A stretch of 64,000 nt of DNA from assembly GCF_007994735.1 (NCBI RefSeq), contig NZ_VOIL01000001.1, forward strand, positions 1,984,001-2,048,000, read 5' to 3'. This DNA is from Nesterenkonia populi. Its GTDB lineage: Bacteria; Actinomycetota; Actinomycetes; Actinomycetales; Micrococcaceae. The position numbers were made by a program, and so were the translations under genes. The notes under the pieces were generated by a model. That model was not told the origin of the DNA. It worked only from the letters and a program-made list of their open reading frames with translations, and searched no databases. This document shows positions 14,523-23,192 of this stretch, piece after piece (position 1 is the first letter of the stretch; the number at the start of each line of letters is the position of its first letter).

Positions 14523-16451
14523 GGCTTCCTGCCCGGCCAATTCCTGTGCGGCGCGGGCATGGACCTGTTCACGCAGCTCTGCAGGCTGAAGAACCTCAAT
14601 ATCGCCGCCGCCTGCCATCACGTAGCCGATGGCCGCCTCAGAGCTGCGGAAATGGGTGGCGATCATGACGGTCCCGTCCTCCTTGTCCCGGTGGATCCGC
14701 TCGGGGGCGAAACGCTCCGCCGTCCCTGCCGCCGGCGGTGCGAAGCGGAGCACGACGTCGATCGACTCGCTGCTGCGGGCCGCCCGGGGCCGCTGGGCCT
14801 CGGTGAGCTCCAGCTCTGCCGCCTCAGGTCCGCGCGGCTCCTCCGGCAGGAGGTCCAGCTGCTCGATGCGGCCGAGCTGGAAGAGCCGCTCCCCCCGAGC
14901 CTCTCGGCACCACGCCCTCATGTAGGTGCTGGGCCCCTCCTGGACGATCTGAACGGGCTCAATGGTGCGTTCAGTGGTGCGGCCCTCCGCGTCGGTGTAG
15001 CGGAGGCGAAGGCTGTGCCCGTGACGGATCGCTGCACGCGCCGCAGCGATCGAGCGGACATCCGCGGGGGTGCGCGCCAGGGCCATCGACTCGGCGGCGC
15101 TCACCAGTTCGGCCGGGACGACGTCCGCGATCTTCCGCTGCAGCGTTCGGGCCGCGTCAGCAATATGCTCGTCCTCGGGCGGGCAGAAGTCCACCAGCGC
15201 CTTGAGCGCGATGAGCACGCCCAACGCGCCGTGGCGGGTGAGTGAGACGGGCCGGGCCATCGCCTCGACCGCTGCCCCGGCAGGGCCGGTGAGCTCCACC
15301 GGCGCGTCCGCGGCGAGGTACTCGTCGTGGAAGCGGCCAGCCTCCAAGGGCGGGGCCGGGTGGACCTCCAGGTAGTCCCCGGAGTATGAGTCGCCGAATG
15401 TTCCGGTCATGCTCAGGGACAGCAGATCGCGCTGCAGCTGCTCGGGGGTGATGCTGAATCGCCGCAGCAGCTCCGAGGGTCGCACCTCCTGACCGCTGAG
15501 CAGCAGGGCCGCCATATTGATCACCCGTTCAACCTTGGCCTCAGCGGCATCGGATGAGCGCCGTGGGGTGACCGGGCGCAGCCGCGGGACCTTCGGCGCG
15601 GTGCCGGTGTGCACGGCCACGATTCCCTGCAGGAGTGCGGCGCGGCTCTCCTGCGCGGGGATCTCCTCCAGAGCACGAGCGACGTCGGCCTCACTGTGCT
15701 CGGTCCCAGCGGCAATGGCCTCAGCCGCTCGCCGCTGCTCCTCAGAGAGGCGCTTCAGGGGCCGCACGTTCGAATGGATGCGGTCGAGACGGAAGATGCG
15801 CGGAGCCAGCCGGTCCAGGTCGTAGCCGTAGAGGTACCAGTGGCCGCGCGCGCCGACTCCCAGTCCGACCACATGTCGGGCGGCCGGCCCCTGCCGCCCG
15901 CGGCCGGTGTACTGGAAGGTCAGCGGAATGCGCATGGCCAGCGCGGAGAGCTCCAGGAGACGCTCGATCTCCTGCTCGGACCCGATGGAGGCCTGCAGCG
16001 TCTGCTCCGTCTCAGACCCCTGCGCGGGCATCCCTTCGGGGCTCAGAGCCCAGAGCGCGTGCTCGAGACCACGGACGTTCGAATGGGCGAACATCACCTG
16101 GGCGCGGCGCAGCGCCAGCCGCTCGGAAGGGGTCAGCCGCAGGTCAGGCAGACCGTATTCCTCAGGGTCGATGCCGTACCGATAGTCCCCGCCGTCACTG
16201 GTCTCCGTGAGCGGCACACCGGAGGCGCGGAGGTACTCCTTGTCTCGGCCGAACATCCGCTCGAAGGAGTCATCGTCCTGTCCGGAGGCTTTCAGCTCCC
16301 GATAGCTTTCCACCCGTTCGCGCAGCTGCGCGCGGGTGATGCCGGAAGGCCCGGCGTCGAGCACCGTCTTAGCCACGGAGAGAGCCCTGACGACGCCGTC
16401 GTCGGCCTGCTGCTCCTGGGCTGCGCGCTGTGACACCGGGTCCTCTGCCAC
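14514..16451 (-). CDS. pafBC: PafBC fusion, WYL-domain transcriptional activator
   Basis: 645 aa from GTG 16451. Two PafB/PafC-type halves are joined: winged helix near residues 20-60 (GITRAQLRERV), WYL domain (YTGRGRQGPAARHVVGLGVGARGHWYLYGYD), WCX region, then a second winged helix near residue 320 (RVINMAALLLSGQEVRPSELLRRFSI) and a second WYL (IRHGHSLRLRYTDAEGRTTERTIEPVQIV). PafBC activates the LexA-independent DNA-damage response in mycobacteria; a natural fusion is known from Arthrobacter. It follows the FKBP gene by 8 bp and lies near pafA, the conserved context. Confidence 0.9.
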   Translation of the reverse strand: MAEDPVSQRAAQEQQADDGVVRALSVAKTVLDAGPSGITRAQLRERVESYRELKASGQDDDSFERMFGRDKEYLRASGVPLTETSDGGDYRYGIDPEEYGLPDLRLTPSERLALRRAQVMFAHSNVRGLEHALWALSPEGMPAQGSETEQTLQASIGSEQEIERLLELSALAMRIPLTFQYTGRGRQGPAARHVVGLGVGARGHWYLYGYDLDRLAPRIFRLDRIHSNVRPLKRLSEEQRRAAEAIAAGTEHSEADVARALEEIPAQESRAALLQGIVAVHTGTAPKVPRLRPVTPRRSSDAAEAKVERVINMAALLLSGQEVRPSELLRRFSITPEQLQRDLLSLSMTGTFGDSYSGDYLEVHPAPPLEAGRFHDEYLAADAPVELTGPAGAAVEAMARPVSLTRHGALGVLIALKALVDFCPPEDEHIADAARTLQRKIADVVPAELVSAAESMALARTPADVRSIAAARAAIRHGHSLRLRYTDAEGRTTERTIEPVQIVQEGPSTYMRAWCREARGERLFQLGRIEQLDLLPEEPRGPEAAELELTEAQRPRAARSSESIDVVLRFAPPAAGTAERFAPERIHRDKEDGTVMIATHFRSSEAAIGYVMAGGGDIEVLQPAELREQVHARAAQELAGQEASG

Positions 16452-16459
16452 CAGGGTGC

Positions 16460-16861
16460 TTAGCTCTTCTCCACCCGCATGAGGTCGACCACGAAGATCA
16501 GGGTCTCGTTGGGGCCGATAGCCGCGCCCGCGCCCTGCTCGCCGTAGGCGAGGTGGGGCGGGATCTCGAAGCGGCGGCGTGCGCCCTCCTTCATCCCGAT
16601 CAGGCCCTGGTCCCAGCCCTGGATGACCTGGCCGATGCCGGCGGTGAAGTCGAGTGTCTGCTCACGGTTCCAGGAGGCGTCGAACTCCTCGCCGGTGGAG
16701 AAGGCCACGCCCACGTAGTGGCACGAGACCATATCGCCGGGGGCAGCCTCGGGACCGGAGCCGGGGATCAGCTCCTCGATGATCAGCTCCTCGGGCGGGG
16801 TCTCGCCGGGGAAGTCGATCATGGGCTTGCTGCGGTCATAGGTGCGCTGCCCGAAGGACAT
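16460..16861 (-). CDS. FKBP-type peptidyl-prolyl isomerase (cytoplasmic)
   Basis: 133 aa from ATG 16861, which overlaps the upstream stop as TGATG. A single FKBP domain: GDMVSCHYVGVAFSTGEEFDASW, then QVIQGWDQGLIGMKEGARRRFEIPPHLAYG and LIFVVDLMRV, the usual Asp, Trp and Tyr of the catalytic pocket. No signal peptide. It would assist protein folding at proline bonds in the cytoplasm. It is translationally coupled to the larger FKBP lipoprotein and to pafBC. Confidence 0.92.
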   Translation of the reverse strand: MSFGQRTYDRSKPMIDFPGETPPEELIIEELIPGSGPEAAPGDMVSCHYVGVAFSTGEEFDASWNREQTLDFTAGIGQVIQGWDQGLIGMKEGARRRFEIPPHLAYGEQGAGAAIGPNETLIFVVDLMRVEKS

Positions 16862-18105
16862 CACTCATCACCCTCTTCAGTGTCTGCATCGTCGTTCTCG
16901 GGGTCGTCTGCGTCGCCTTCGGCCTCCTCAGCATCGCCGAGGAACTCCTCGAGCTGGTCCACGGACTCGACCCCGAGCTGTGCGGCGAGCATCTCGAGCT
17001 CGTCTGTGGAGATGCCCATCTCGTCAGCGAGCTCCTCAAGCTGCTCCTGCTCCTCCTCAGAGAGCTCCAGCTCCTGAGGGGCCTGCTGCTCCTGCTGCTG
17101 CTGGGCCATGATGTCGGTGACGGTCTCAGCGTCGATGACCTTCACCAAGTCCACCACGAAGATGAGGGTCTCGTCGGGGCCGATGTCCTCTCCCTGGCCG
17201 TCCTCGCCGTAGGCCAGCTCCGGGGGAATCACCATCAGGACCCGGTCTCCCACGCGGTGGCCCGGAATGCCTTCGTTCCATCCCTCGATGGCCCCCTGCT
17301 GGGTCATCGCAGCGACTTCCTCGTCCATGGAGAACTCGAAGGGCTCGCCGGGGGTGCCTTCGTCGCTCCACGAGGAGTCAAACTGCTCGCCCTCGGACCA
17401 GGTCCAGCCCCGATACTGGGCGAAGACGTAGTCCTCCTCGCCGATCTCCTCGCCGTCGCCCTCGATGAGCACCTCAGTGCTCAGCTCCTCGGGGGCGTCC
17501 TCGAGATCCTGCTCAGCCAGCTCCGGAGCCTCCCCGATGGTGGAGTCGATCTCCGGGAGGCCACCGGACTGCTCCACTTCCTCACCGTCTGCGTGCGCGG
17601 GAGATTGGTCCTCAATGTGAAAGACGTACAAAGCATCTTCCTGGTCAGGAGCGGCTTCCTCATCCCCTGAGCGCAGGTAGACGGCGACATCAGACCCCAC
17701 TGTCACGCCCTCGTCACTCAGGGCCTCACCGATGAACTGGTTCTGCCCCTCCGCGCCGAGGAATGCAGGCAGCGGCAGATACGGGGTCAGCTCCTGGTCA
17801 TACGAATCCTGGAGGACATCGCCTTCAACCGGGTCAACGGCTACGAGGTGGTACTCCAGGAGAGAGTCCTCTGAGACCTGCTCGCCATCGCCTGCGTTCA
17901 GCACACGGGAGGCATTCTCCTCAAGCTCAATATCCTCATGGATGAGGACCTCCGGGGCTCCCTCGTCCTGGTGGGTGACATCGACGCCGGAGAGCGCGTC
18001 AGAATCGCCGAGACCATCGTCCTCGGCGTTGCCGCAGGCTGACAGCATAAGGAGCGCAGAGGCACTCAGTGCAAGGGGCTTGAGGGGCAAGTCAGACGTA
18101 AACAT
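16861..18105 (-). CDS. FKBP-type isomerase lipoprotein, two-domain with acidic tail
   Basis: 414 aa from ATG 18105; a longer frame (18141) lacks a signal peptide start. A lipobox LSAC at ~residue 20-24 follows a hydrophobic h-region, so the protein is probably a lipoprotein on the outer face of the membrane. Residues ~60-180 look like a degenerate first FKBP domain. Residues ~225-330 are a canonical one, with VFAQYRGWTW, AIEGWNEGIPGHRVGDRVLMVIPPELAYG and LIFVVDLVKV. The last 80 residues are almost all acidic and Q-rich (QQQQEQQ, then EELELSEEEQEQ). It likely folds exported proteins. Confidence 0.85.
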   Translation of the reverse strand: MFTSDLPLKPLALSASALLMLSACGNAEDDGLGDSDALSGVDVTHQDEGAPEVLIHEDIELEENASRVLNAGDGEQVSEDSLLEYHLVAVDPVEGDVLQDSYDQELTPYLPLPAFLGAEGQNQFIGEALSDEGVTVGSDVAVYLRSGDEEAAPDQEDALYVFHIEDQSPAHADGEEVEQSGGLPEIDSTIGEAPELAEQDLEDAPEELSTEVLIEGDGEEIGEEDYVFAQYRGWTWSEGEQFDSSWSDEGTPGEPFEFSMDEEVAAMTQQGAIEGWNEGIPGHRVGDRVLMVIPPELAYGEDGQGEDIGPDETLIFVVDLVKVIDAETVTDIMAQQQQEQQAPQELELSEEEQEQLEELADEMGISTDELEMLAAQLGVESVDQLEEFLGDAEEAEGDADDPENDDADTEEGDE

Positions 18106-18173
18106 CACAGGAACTGTACCCCTCCTTCGGGCACTGAGCACGCCGTCATAGGCGGGTTACGCTCCTCGCCGAG

Positions 18174-19664
18174 TCAGACGGGCGGAAGCCCGGCCTGCTC
18201 GTCCGCGTCCGTCCGTGCGTAGAGGTCCGTGAGAGCCAGGGAGGCGGCCCCCTGCTCACGCTCGGCGATGCTGCGAGCACGAAGCTGGTGCTGCCGGTCC
18301 CCCAGCTTGTCCAGGAGCGCCTCCACCCTGGAGTCCTCCGGGACGAAGGGGTCCTTGACCATCACAGCCTCCAGGGGTCGGTCCACAAGCTTGTGGTGAA
18401 CCCAGTCGGCCTGCGCCTCGGCGCCGAACGCACGGGCGGTGGAGAGGAACTCGCCGCGGACCGCGGCACGAGTCGCGGGGGGCTCCACCATGGCCCGACG
18501 CACCTGATCCTCGGTGATGATGTCTGTGACGCGACCGCGCCGCAGCAGAAGGTGGAACAGACCCCTCTCCGGGTGAACGTCGTGGTAGGCCATGTCGATC
18601 TGCTCGAGCTTGGGATGGTCCAGTCCCAGGCCCCCACGGTTCGCAACCTCTTCGACCAGCCGCTTCTTGATCGCCCAGTCGATGTCCCGGTCCACGAGGC
18701 TGTGGTCGCCGGTCTCCACGGCCTCCAGAGTCCGCCCCCAGAGATCCAGGACCGTGTCCACGTGCTCATGGTGCGCTCCCCGCTCGGCGATGAACCGCTT
18801 GGCGCGTTCCAGCAGGCCGCGCTGGATCTCCACGGCGTTCATCGGCTCAGATCCCCGGATCCGCACCTGGGCGGTGCCGGTGATGTCGTGGCTGATGTGG
18901 CGGATGGCCCCGATGGGGTTCTCCATCTCGAAGTCGCCGATGGGCACCCCGGCCTCGATCATCCGCAGCACCAGGTCGGTGGAGCCGTACCGCAGCAGCG
19001 ACGTCGTCGTGGACATGTTGGAGTCGCCCACGATGACGTGCAGGCGCCGGTGCTCGGCGGCGTCGGCGTGCGGCTCGTCCCGGGTATTGATGATGGGCCG
19101 AGAACGAGTGGTGGCCGAGGAGATGCCCTCCCACATGTGGTCGGCCCGCTGGGAGAACGCGAAGTGCGCCTCGCGGGTTTCATCCGCCGGGACCACTCGG
19201 CCCGCACCGGTGAGGATCTGGCGGGTCACCAGGAACGGCAGCAGAATCCCGGAGAGGCGTCGGAAGTGCGTGGTGCGCGGGATCAGGTAGTTCTCGTGGC
19301 TTCCGTAGGAGTTCCCGGCGGAGTCCACGTTGTTCTTCAGCACGTAGACGGTGCCGTCGAACCCGTCCTCGGCGATGCGGCGCTCGGCCTCCAGGGCGAG
19401 GTCATGCATGATCGCCTCGCCGGCGCGGTCGGCGGCGATCAGGTCGAGGAGGTCGGCGCACTCGGCAGTCGCGTACTCGGGGTGCGAGCCGACATCCAGA
19501 TAGAGGCGCGCTCCGTTGGGGATGAAGATGTTGGAGCTGCGCCCGAACTCGACCACGGGCCGGAACAGATACCGGGCCAGCTCATCCGGGGGAAGGCCCC
19601 GGCCGCTGGTGGGCCGGTGGGTGATGCCGAACTCGGTTTCGACCCCGATGACGCGACGGTCCAC
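18174..19664 (-). CDS. pafA: Pup ligase PafA
   Basis: 496 aa from GTG 19664. Glutamine-synthetase-like ligase fold with GVETEFGI at the N-terminus, NGARLYLDVGSHPEYATAECAD, the catalytic DSAGNSYGSHENYL and SQRADHMWEGISSATTRSRPIINTRDEPHAD. The His and Glu residues for ATP/Mg binding are in these segments. It joins the gamma-carboxylate of the Pup C-terminal Glu to substrate lysines. It is about 40 residues longer than mycobacterial PafA, all at the C-terminus. It starts 3 bp after the pup stop, so no prcB/prcA lies between them. Confidence 0.96.
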   Translation of the reverse strand: MDRRVIGVETEFGITHRPTSGRGLPPDELARYLFRPVVEFGRSSNIFIPNGARLYLDVGSHPEYATAECADLLDLIAADRAGEAIMHDLALEAERRIAEDGFDGTVYVLKNNVDSAGNSYGSHENYLIPRTTHFRRLSGILLPFLVTRQILTGAGRVVPADETREAHFAFSQRADHMWEGISSATTRSRPIINTRDEPHADAAEHRRLHVIVGDSNMSTTTSLLRYGSTDLVLRMIEAGVPIGDFEMENPIGAIRHISHDITGTAQVRIRGSEPMNAVEIQRGLLERAKRFIAERGAHHEHVDTVLDLWGRTLEAVETGDHSLVDRDIDWAIKKRLVEEVANRGGLGLDHPKLEQIDMAYHDVHPERGLFHLLLRRGRVTDIITEDQVRRAMVEPPATRAAVRGEFLSTARAFGAEAQADWVHHKLVDRPLEAVMVKDPFVPEDSRVEALLDKLGDRQHQLRARSIAEREQGAASLALTDLYARTDADEQAGLPPV

Positions 19665-19667
19665 CGT

Positions 19668-19868
19668 CTACTGGCCGCCCTTCTGCACGAAGCCCTTCAC
19701 GAACTCCTCCGCGTTGGACTCCAGCACAGTGTCGATCTCCTCCAGGAGGGAGTCGAGCTCCTCTGCCTGGGCGGCCGCCTGCGGGTTGCCGCGGACCTGG
19801 CCGGCCTGCTCAGTCTCCGGGGCATCACCGCCGCCGGGGCGCTGGGGCTGCTTCTGCGGCTGAGCCAT
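19668..19868 (-). CDS. pup: prokaryotic ubiquitin-like protein Pup
   Basis: 66 aa, disordered and acidic/Gln rich, ending GGQ. The C-terminal segment ELDSLLEEIDTVLESNAEEFVKGF is the helix that binds the Mpa/ARC coiled coils. The C-terminal Gln must be deamidated to Glu by Dop before ligation by PafA. It lies between dop and pafA, 43 bp and 3 bp respectively, in one minus-strand operon. Confidence 0.97.
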   Translation of the reverse strand: MAQPQKQPQRPGGGDAPETEQAGQVRGNPQAAAQAEELDSLLEEIDTVLESNAEEFVKGFVQKGGQ

Positions 19869-19911
19869 CAGTGGATCTCCTCACAGGTTGGGCGCAAGAG
19901 CTCATGCCAGT

Positions 19912-21642
19912 CTACGGTCCGCCCACCAGGCGTTCGAGCCCGTCGATGAGGCCGGCGTCGTCCTCGGCGGCACGAAGCACCGGCTCGGCCTCCACCCGGG
20001 CGGCGGCCCGCGGCTCAGCCAGCGGGATGCGAACCAGCGGGGCATCCGGCTCGGCACGCAGCAGCACCTGATCCCAGGAGGCGCCGACGAGCAGGTGGGA
20101 GTACTCGGAGACGAGGGTGCCGCGCAGCCAGGCGCGTGTCTCCTCGGGCGGGTGCGCGGCTGCCCAGGCGATCTGATCGTCGGTGAAGAGCCGCCGCATC
20201 CGCCCGGCGCGGACCAGCTTGTAGTACAGGCCCCGGTCCTCGCGGAGGTCGTGGTACTGCAGGTCCAGGATGCCCAGCCGCGGGGAGTCCCACTCGAGGC
20301 TGTCACGGCGCCGGTAGGACTCCATCAGCTGCATCTTGGCGACCCAGTCCACCCGGTCAGCGGCGCTGGCGACGTCGGTGCTGAGGTCGTTGATCAGCTG
20401 CTCCCAGGCTTCGATCACCTCGGCGGTCTCGGTGTCCGGGGCGGTATGCGGCAGCGAGGGTTCGGTCTGCTCGCGGGCGTGCTCCTTCGCCGCCTCCAGG
20501 TAGAGCCGCTGGATGTCCAGAGCGGTGAGGTCGCCGCGGTCGGTCCGGACCGTGGTGGTGAGGGTGGTGTCGTGGCTGATCCGCTTCAGCGCGGCCACCG
20601 GGTCTGCGAGCCGGAGCTGCGGGGCGCGCCCTGCTTCGATGAGGTCGAGGACCAGCGCGGTGCTTCCCACCCGCATCCAGGCGGAGTACTCGCTCATGTT
20701 CGAGTCGCCGATGATCACGTGCAGCCGCCGCCATGCGTCGTGGTGGGCGTGAGGCTCGTCCCGGGTGTTGATGATGGGGCGACGGACCGTGGTCTCCAGA
20801 CCGACCTGCTCCTCGAAGAAGTCAGCCCGCTGGGAGATCTGGTAGCCGGGGGTCTGGGCCTGCTGCCCGAGGCCGAGCCGGCCGGCTCCGCAGATGATCT
20901 GCCGGCTCGCGAAGAACGGAAGCAGCCCGGCGATGATCTCGTCGAAGTCCGTGGAGCGCGGCACGAGGTAGTTCTCGTGCGCGCCGTAGGACACCGATTT
21001 GTTGTCGGTGTTGTTCTTGTAGAGCATCACCTCCGGAGAGCCTTCCTCCTGGGAGAGCCGCTGAGCGGCGGCACGCGCGACCCGGTCCCCAGCGATGTCA
21101 TAGAGGACCGCGCGCCGGGCGCCGATCGCCTCGGGCGCAGAGTACTCCGGGTGGGCGTGGTCCACATAGAACCGGGCGCCGTTGGTGAGCACCAGGTTCA
21201 TCAGCAGCTGCGGCTGTCCCTCCCGCAGCTGGAAGTAGTCCCCGCGCCAGTGCGCCGAGCCGGGCGAGCGCGACGACGCCGCGGTGCCGCGCTCGGCGGC
21301 GTCGGCAGGGCTGGGGTCTCCGGCGGAGACATTGCCCAGGGCGTCCCGGACGGCGCCCGCGCCGGCCTCCTGCTCGGCGGCGTAGGTGAGCGCCTCGGAG
21401 CTGTCGGTGAGCTGGGTGGGGTGTGCCGCGGAGCGGGGCAGCACCCACCCGCGGGCATCGACCAGCGGGGACTCCGACTGGTAGTCCCACTCGGTGCCGG
21501 CCACCGCGGAGCCGGACTCGGTGGCGTGAGCGGCGTAGGCGTTGACGAGCTCGATGGACAGGGCCACGTGCGAGGCCCGGGGGTTCTTCGGCGCGTGGAT
21601 CCCGTATTCGGTCTCCATGCCGATCAGCCGACGCACGCTCAC
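19912..21642 (-). CDS. dop: Pup deamidase/depupylase Dop
   Basis: 576 aa from GTG 21642 (overlapping the ARC stop as GTGA). Conserved segments: IGMETEYGIHAP, WDYQSESPLVDARG, LTNGARFYVDHAHPEYSAPE, NNTDNKSVSYGAHENYL and IINTRDEPHAHHDAWRRLHVIIGDSNMSEYS. Dop deamidates Pup-Gln and removes Pup from substrates. Residues ~73-148, between ...PRSAAHPTQL and NLVLTNGARFY, form a long, low-complexity insertion in the place of the Dop-loop. This appears much longer than in the mycobacterial protein as I recall it. Dop precedes pup and pafA. Confidence 0.95.
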   Translation of the reverse strand: MSVRRLIGMETEYGIHAPKNPRASHVALSIELVNAYAAHATESGSAVAGTEWDYQSESPLVDARGWVLPRSAAHPTQLTDSSEALTYAAEQEAGAGAVRDALGNVSAGDPSPADAAERGTAASSRSPGSAHWRGDYFQLREGQPQLLMNLVLTNGARFYVDHAHPEYSAPEAIGARRAVLYDIAGDRVARAAAQRLSQEEGSPEVMLYKNNTDNKSVSYGAHENYLVPRSTDFDEIIAGLLPFFASRQIICGAGRLGLGQQAQTPGYQISQRADFFEEQVGLETTVRRPIINTRDEPHAHHDAWRRLHVIIGDSNMSEYSAWMRVGSTALVLDLIEAGRAPQLRLADPVAALKRISHDTTLTTTVRTDRGDLTALDIQRLYLEAAKEHAREQTEPSLPHTAPDTETAEVIEAWEQLINDLSTDVASAADRVDWVAKMQLMESYRRRDSLEWDSPRLGILDLQYHDLREDRGLYYKLVRAGRMRRLFTDDQIAWAAAHPPEETRAWLRGTLVSEYSHLLVGASWDQVLLRAEPDAPLVRIPLAEPRAAARVEAEPVLRAAEDDAGLIDGLERLVGGP

Positions 21643-23192
21643 GCCTGCAGCCCCAGTCCGGCCTGCATGGCCCTCTGCTCGGCGATCTCCTCGTCCATGG
21701 CCGCCTCGAGGTGCTCAGAGGTGATCCCCTTGGCCTCAGATGCTTCGCTGCGGGCGAGGAACTCTTTGATGGCGGCCTTCTTGGCCCGGTCGATCACGTT
21801 GCTGAGCACCGCGCCGGACATGAACTCCGCCTGGGCCGGGTACAGGCGGGAGACGACGACGTCGACGAGCGCCTCTCGGGCAGTCTCAGCAGAGCCGTGC
21901 TCGGCGACCATCGCCGGGCGCAGGGGCACCTCGGGACCCAGGTGGATCCGCAGGATCTCCCGGGCTCCGTCGGCTGAGGGCCTCTGGACCCGGATCTTCA
22001 CATCCAGCCGGCCGGGCCGGAGAATGGCGGGGTCGATCATGTCCTCCCTGTTGGAGGCGCCGATGATGATGACGTTGTCCAGGGCTTCCACGCCGTCGAT
22101 CTCGGCAAGCAGCTGCGGGACGATGGTGGTCTCCACGTCCGAGGAGACCCCGGATCCGCGGGTGCGGAAGAGCGCCTCCATTTCGTCGAAGAACACCACC
22201 ACCGGCTGGCCCGCGGAGGCGCGCTCCCGGGCCCGGGCGAAGATCACTCGGATGTGACGCTCGGTCTCCCCGACATACTTGTTCAGCAGCTCCGGGCCCT
22301 TGATGTTCAGGAAGCTGGCGCTCTCGCCGTCCTCATTGAGGGATGAGGCCACCGCTTTGGCGATCATTGTCTTGCCGCAGCCGGGCGGGCCGTAGAGCAG
22401 GATGCCCTTGGGCGCCTGCAGCCCGTGCTCGCGGTAGAGGTCAGCATGGAGGAAGGGAAGCTCGACGGCGTCGCGGATCTGGTCGATCTGCTCAGCGAGC
22501 CCGCCGATCTGCTCGTAGGAGATGTCCGGGGACTCCTCCAGGACCACATCCTCCACCTCGGAGAGGGGGACCACCTCAGTGGCGGTCCCGGTGCGCAGGT
22601 CCACGACCACGGCGTCCCCGACCTTGGCAGAGACCTCCTCCCCCTCCTGCTGGCCATGAGCTCCTGCGGCATCAGAGAGGGTGACGACTCGCTCCTCCTC
22701 CCCGCGAGCGAGGATCACGAGGCGCCCGTCGGGCAGGACCTCTTTGACCCGGGCGATCTCTCCGGTGCGATCAGGGTCCAGGACGGCGACGATGGTGAGG
22801 TTCTCATTCAGCAGCACCTCGGAGCCGGGGTGGAGCTCTTCGGGCTCAATCAGCGGGGATATGCTCACCCGCATCTTCCTGCCGCCGTGGAGGATGTCGC
22901 AGCCAGCCCCTGAGGCGGCCTCGATCTCCCTGCCTTCGAGCCGGTCGCGGGGGGCGCGGTAGCCGATGATGGTCCCGAAGGTGAAGGGTGCCTGCCCGTC
23001 GGCGTTGAGCGCGCTGCGCAGCTCAACGATCTGGTTGCGGGTGGCCTCCAGCATTCCGGTCAGCCGCTCGTTGCTGCGGCCTGCGGCCTGCAGCTTGTCC
23101 TGAGCCTCCTTGTGGCGGGCGCGCAGGTCGTCCAGCTGCCGGTGGGCGTGGTCCAGCCGGCTCTTCGCATCGGCGAGATCATTCTCGGTCAC
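21639..23192 (-). CDS. arc: ARC/Mpa-type AAA ATPase, C-terminally short
   Basis: 517 aa from GTG 23192, 12 bases after an AAGGAGGTG site; a longer frame to 23249 gives an implausible Arg/Pro-rich extension. N-terminal coiled coil (residues ~1-60), OB domains, then AAA core with Walker A GPPGCGKT and Walker B VVFFDEME, arginine finger region and small domain. It unfolds pupylated proteins. The protein ends ...EQRAMQAGLGLQA, so the C-terminal extension and GQYL tail that docks to the 20S core in mycobacterial Mpa are absent. Likely acts as a free-standing unfoldase. Confidence 0.92.
   Translation of the reverse strand: MTENDLADAKSRLDHAHRQLDDLRARHKEAQDKLQAAGRSNERLTGMLEATRNQIVELRSALNADGQAPFTFGTIIGYRAPRDRLEGREIEAASGAGCDILHGGRKMRVSISPLIEPEELHPGSEVLLNENLTIVAVLDPDRTGEIARVKEVLPDGRLVILARGEEERVVTLSDAAGAHGQQEGEEVSAKVGDAVVVDLRTGTATEVVPLSEVEDVVLEESPDISYEQIGGLAEQIDQIRDAVELPFLHADLYREHGLQAPKGILLYGPPGCGKTMIAKAVASSLNEDGESASFLNIKGPELLNKYVGETERHIRVIFARARERASAGQPVVVFFDEMEALFRTRGSGVSSDVETTIVPQLLAEIDGVEALDNVIIIGASNREDMIDPAILRPGRLDVKIRVQRPSADGAREILRIHLGPEVPLRPAMVAEHGSAETAREALVDVVVSRLYPAQAEFMSGAVLSNVIDRAKKAAIKEFLARSEASEAKGITSEHLEAAMDEEIAEQRAMQAGLGLQA

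Noticed and set aside
18288..19949. 553-aa plus-strand frame opposite pafA and pup
   Set aside because: Shadow frame; pafA and pup are unambiguous on the other strand.
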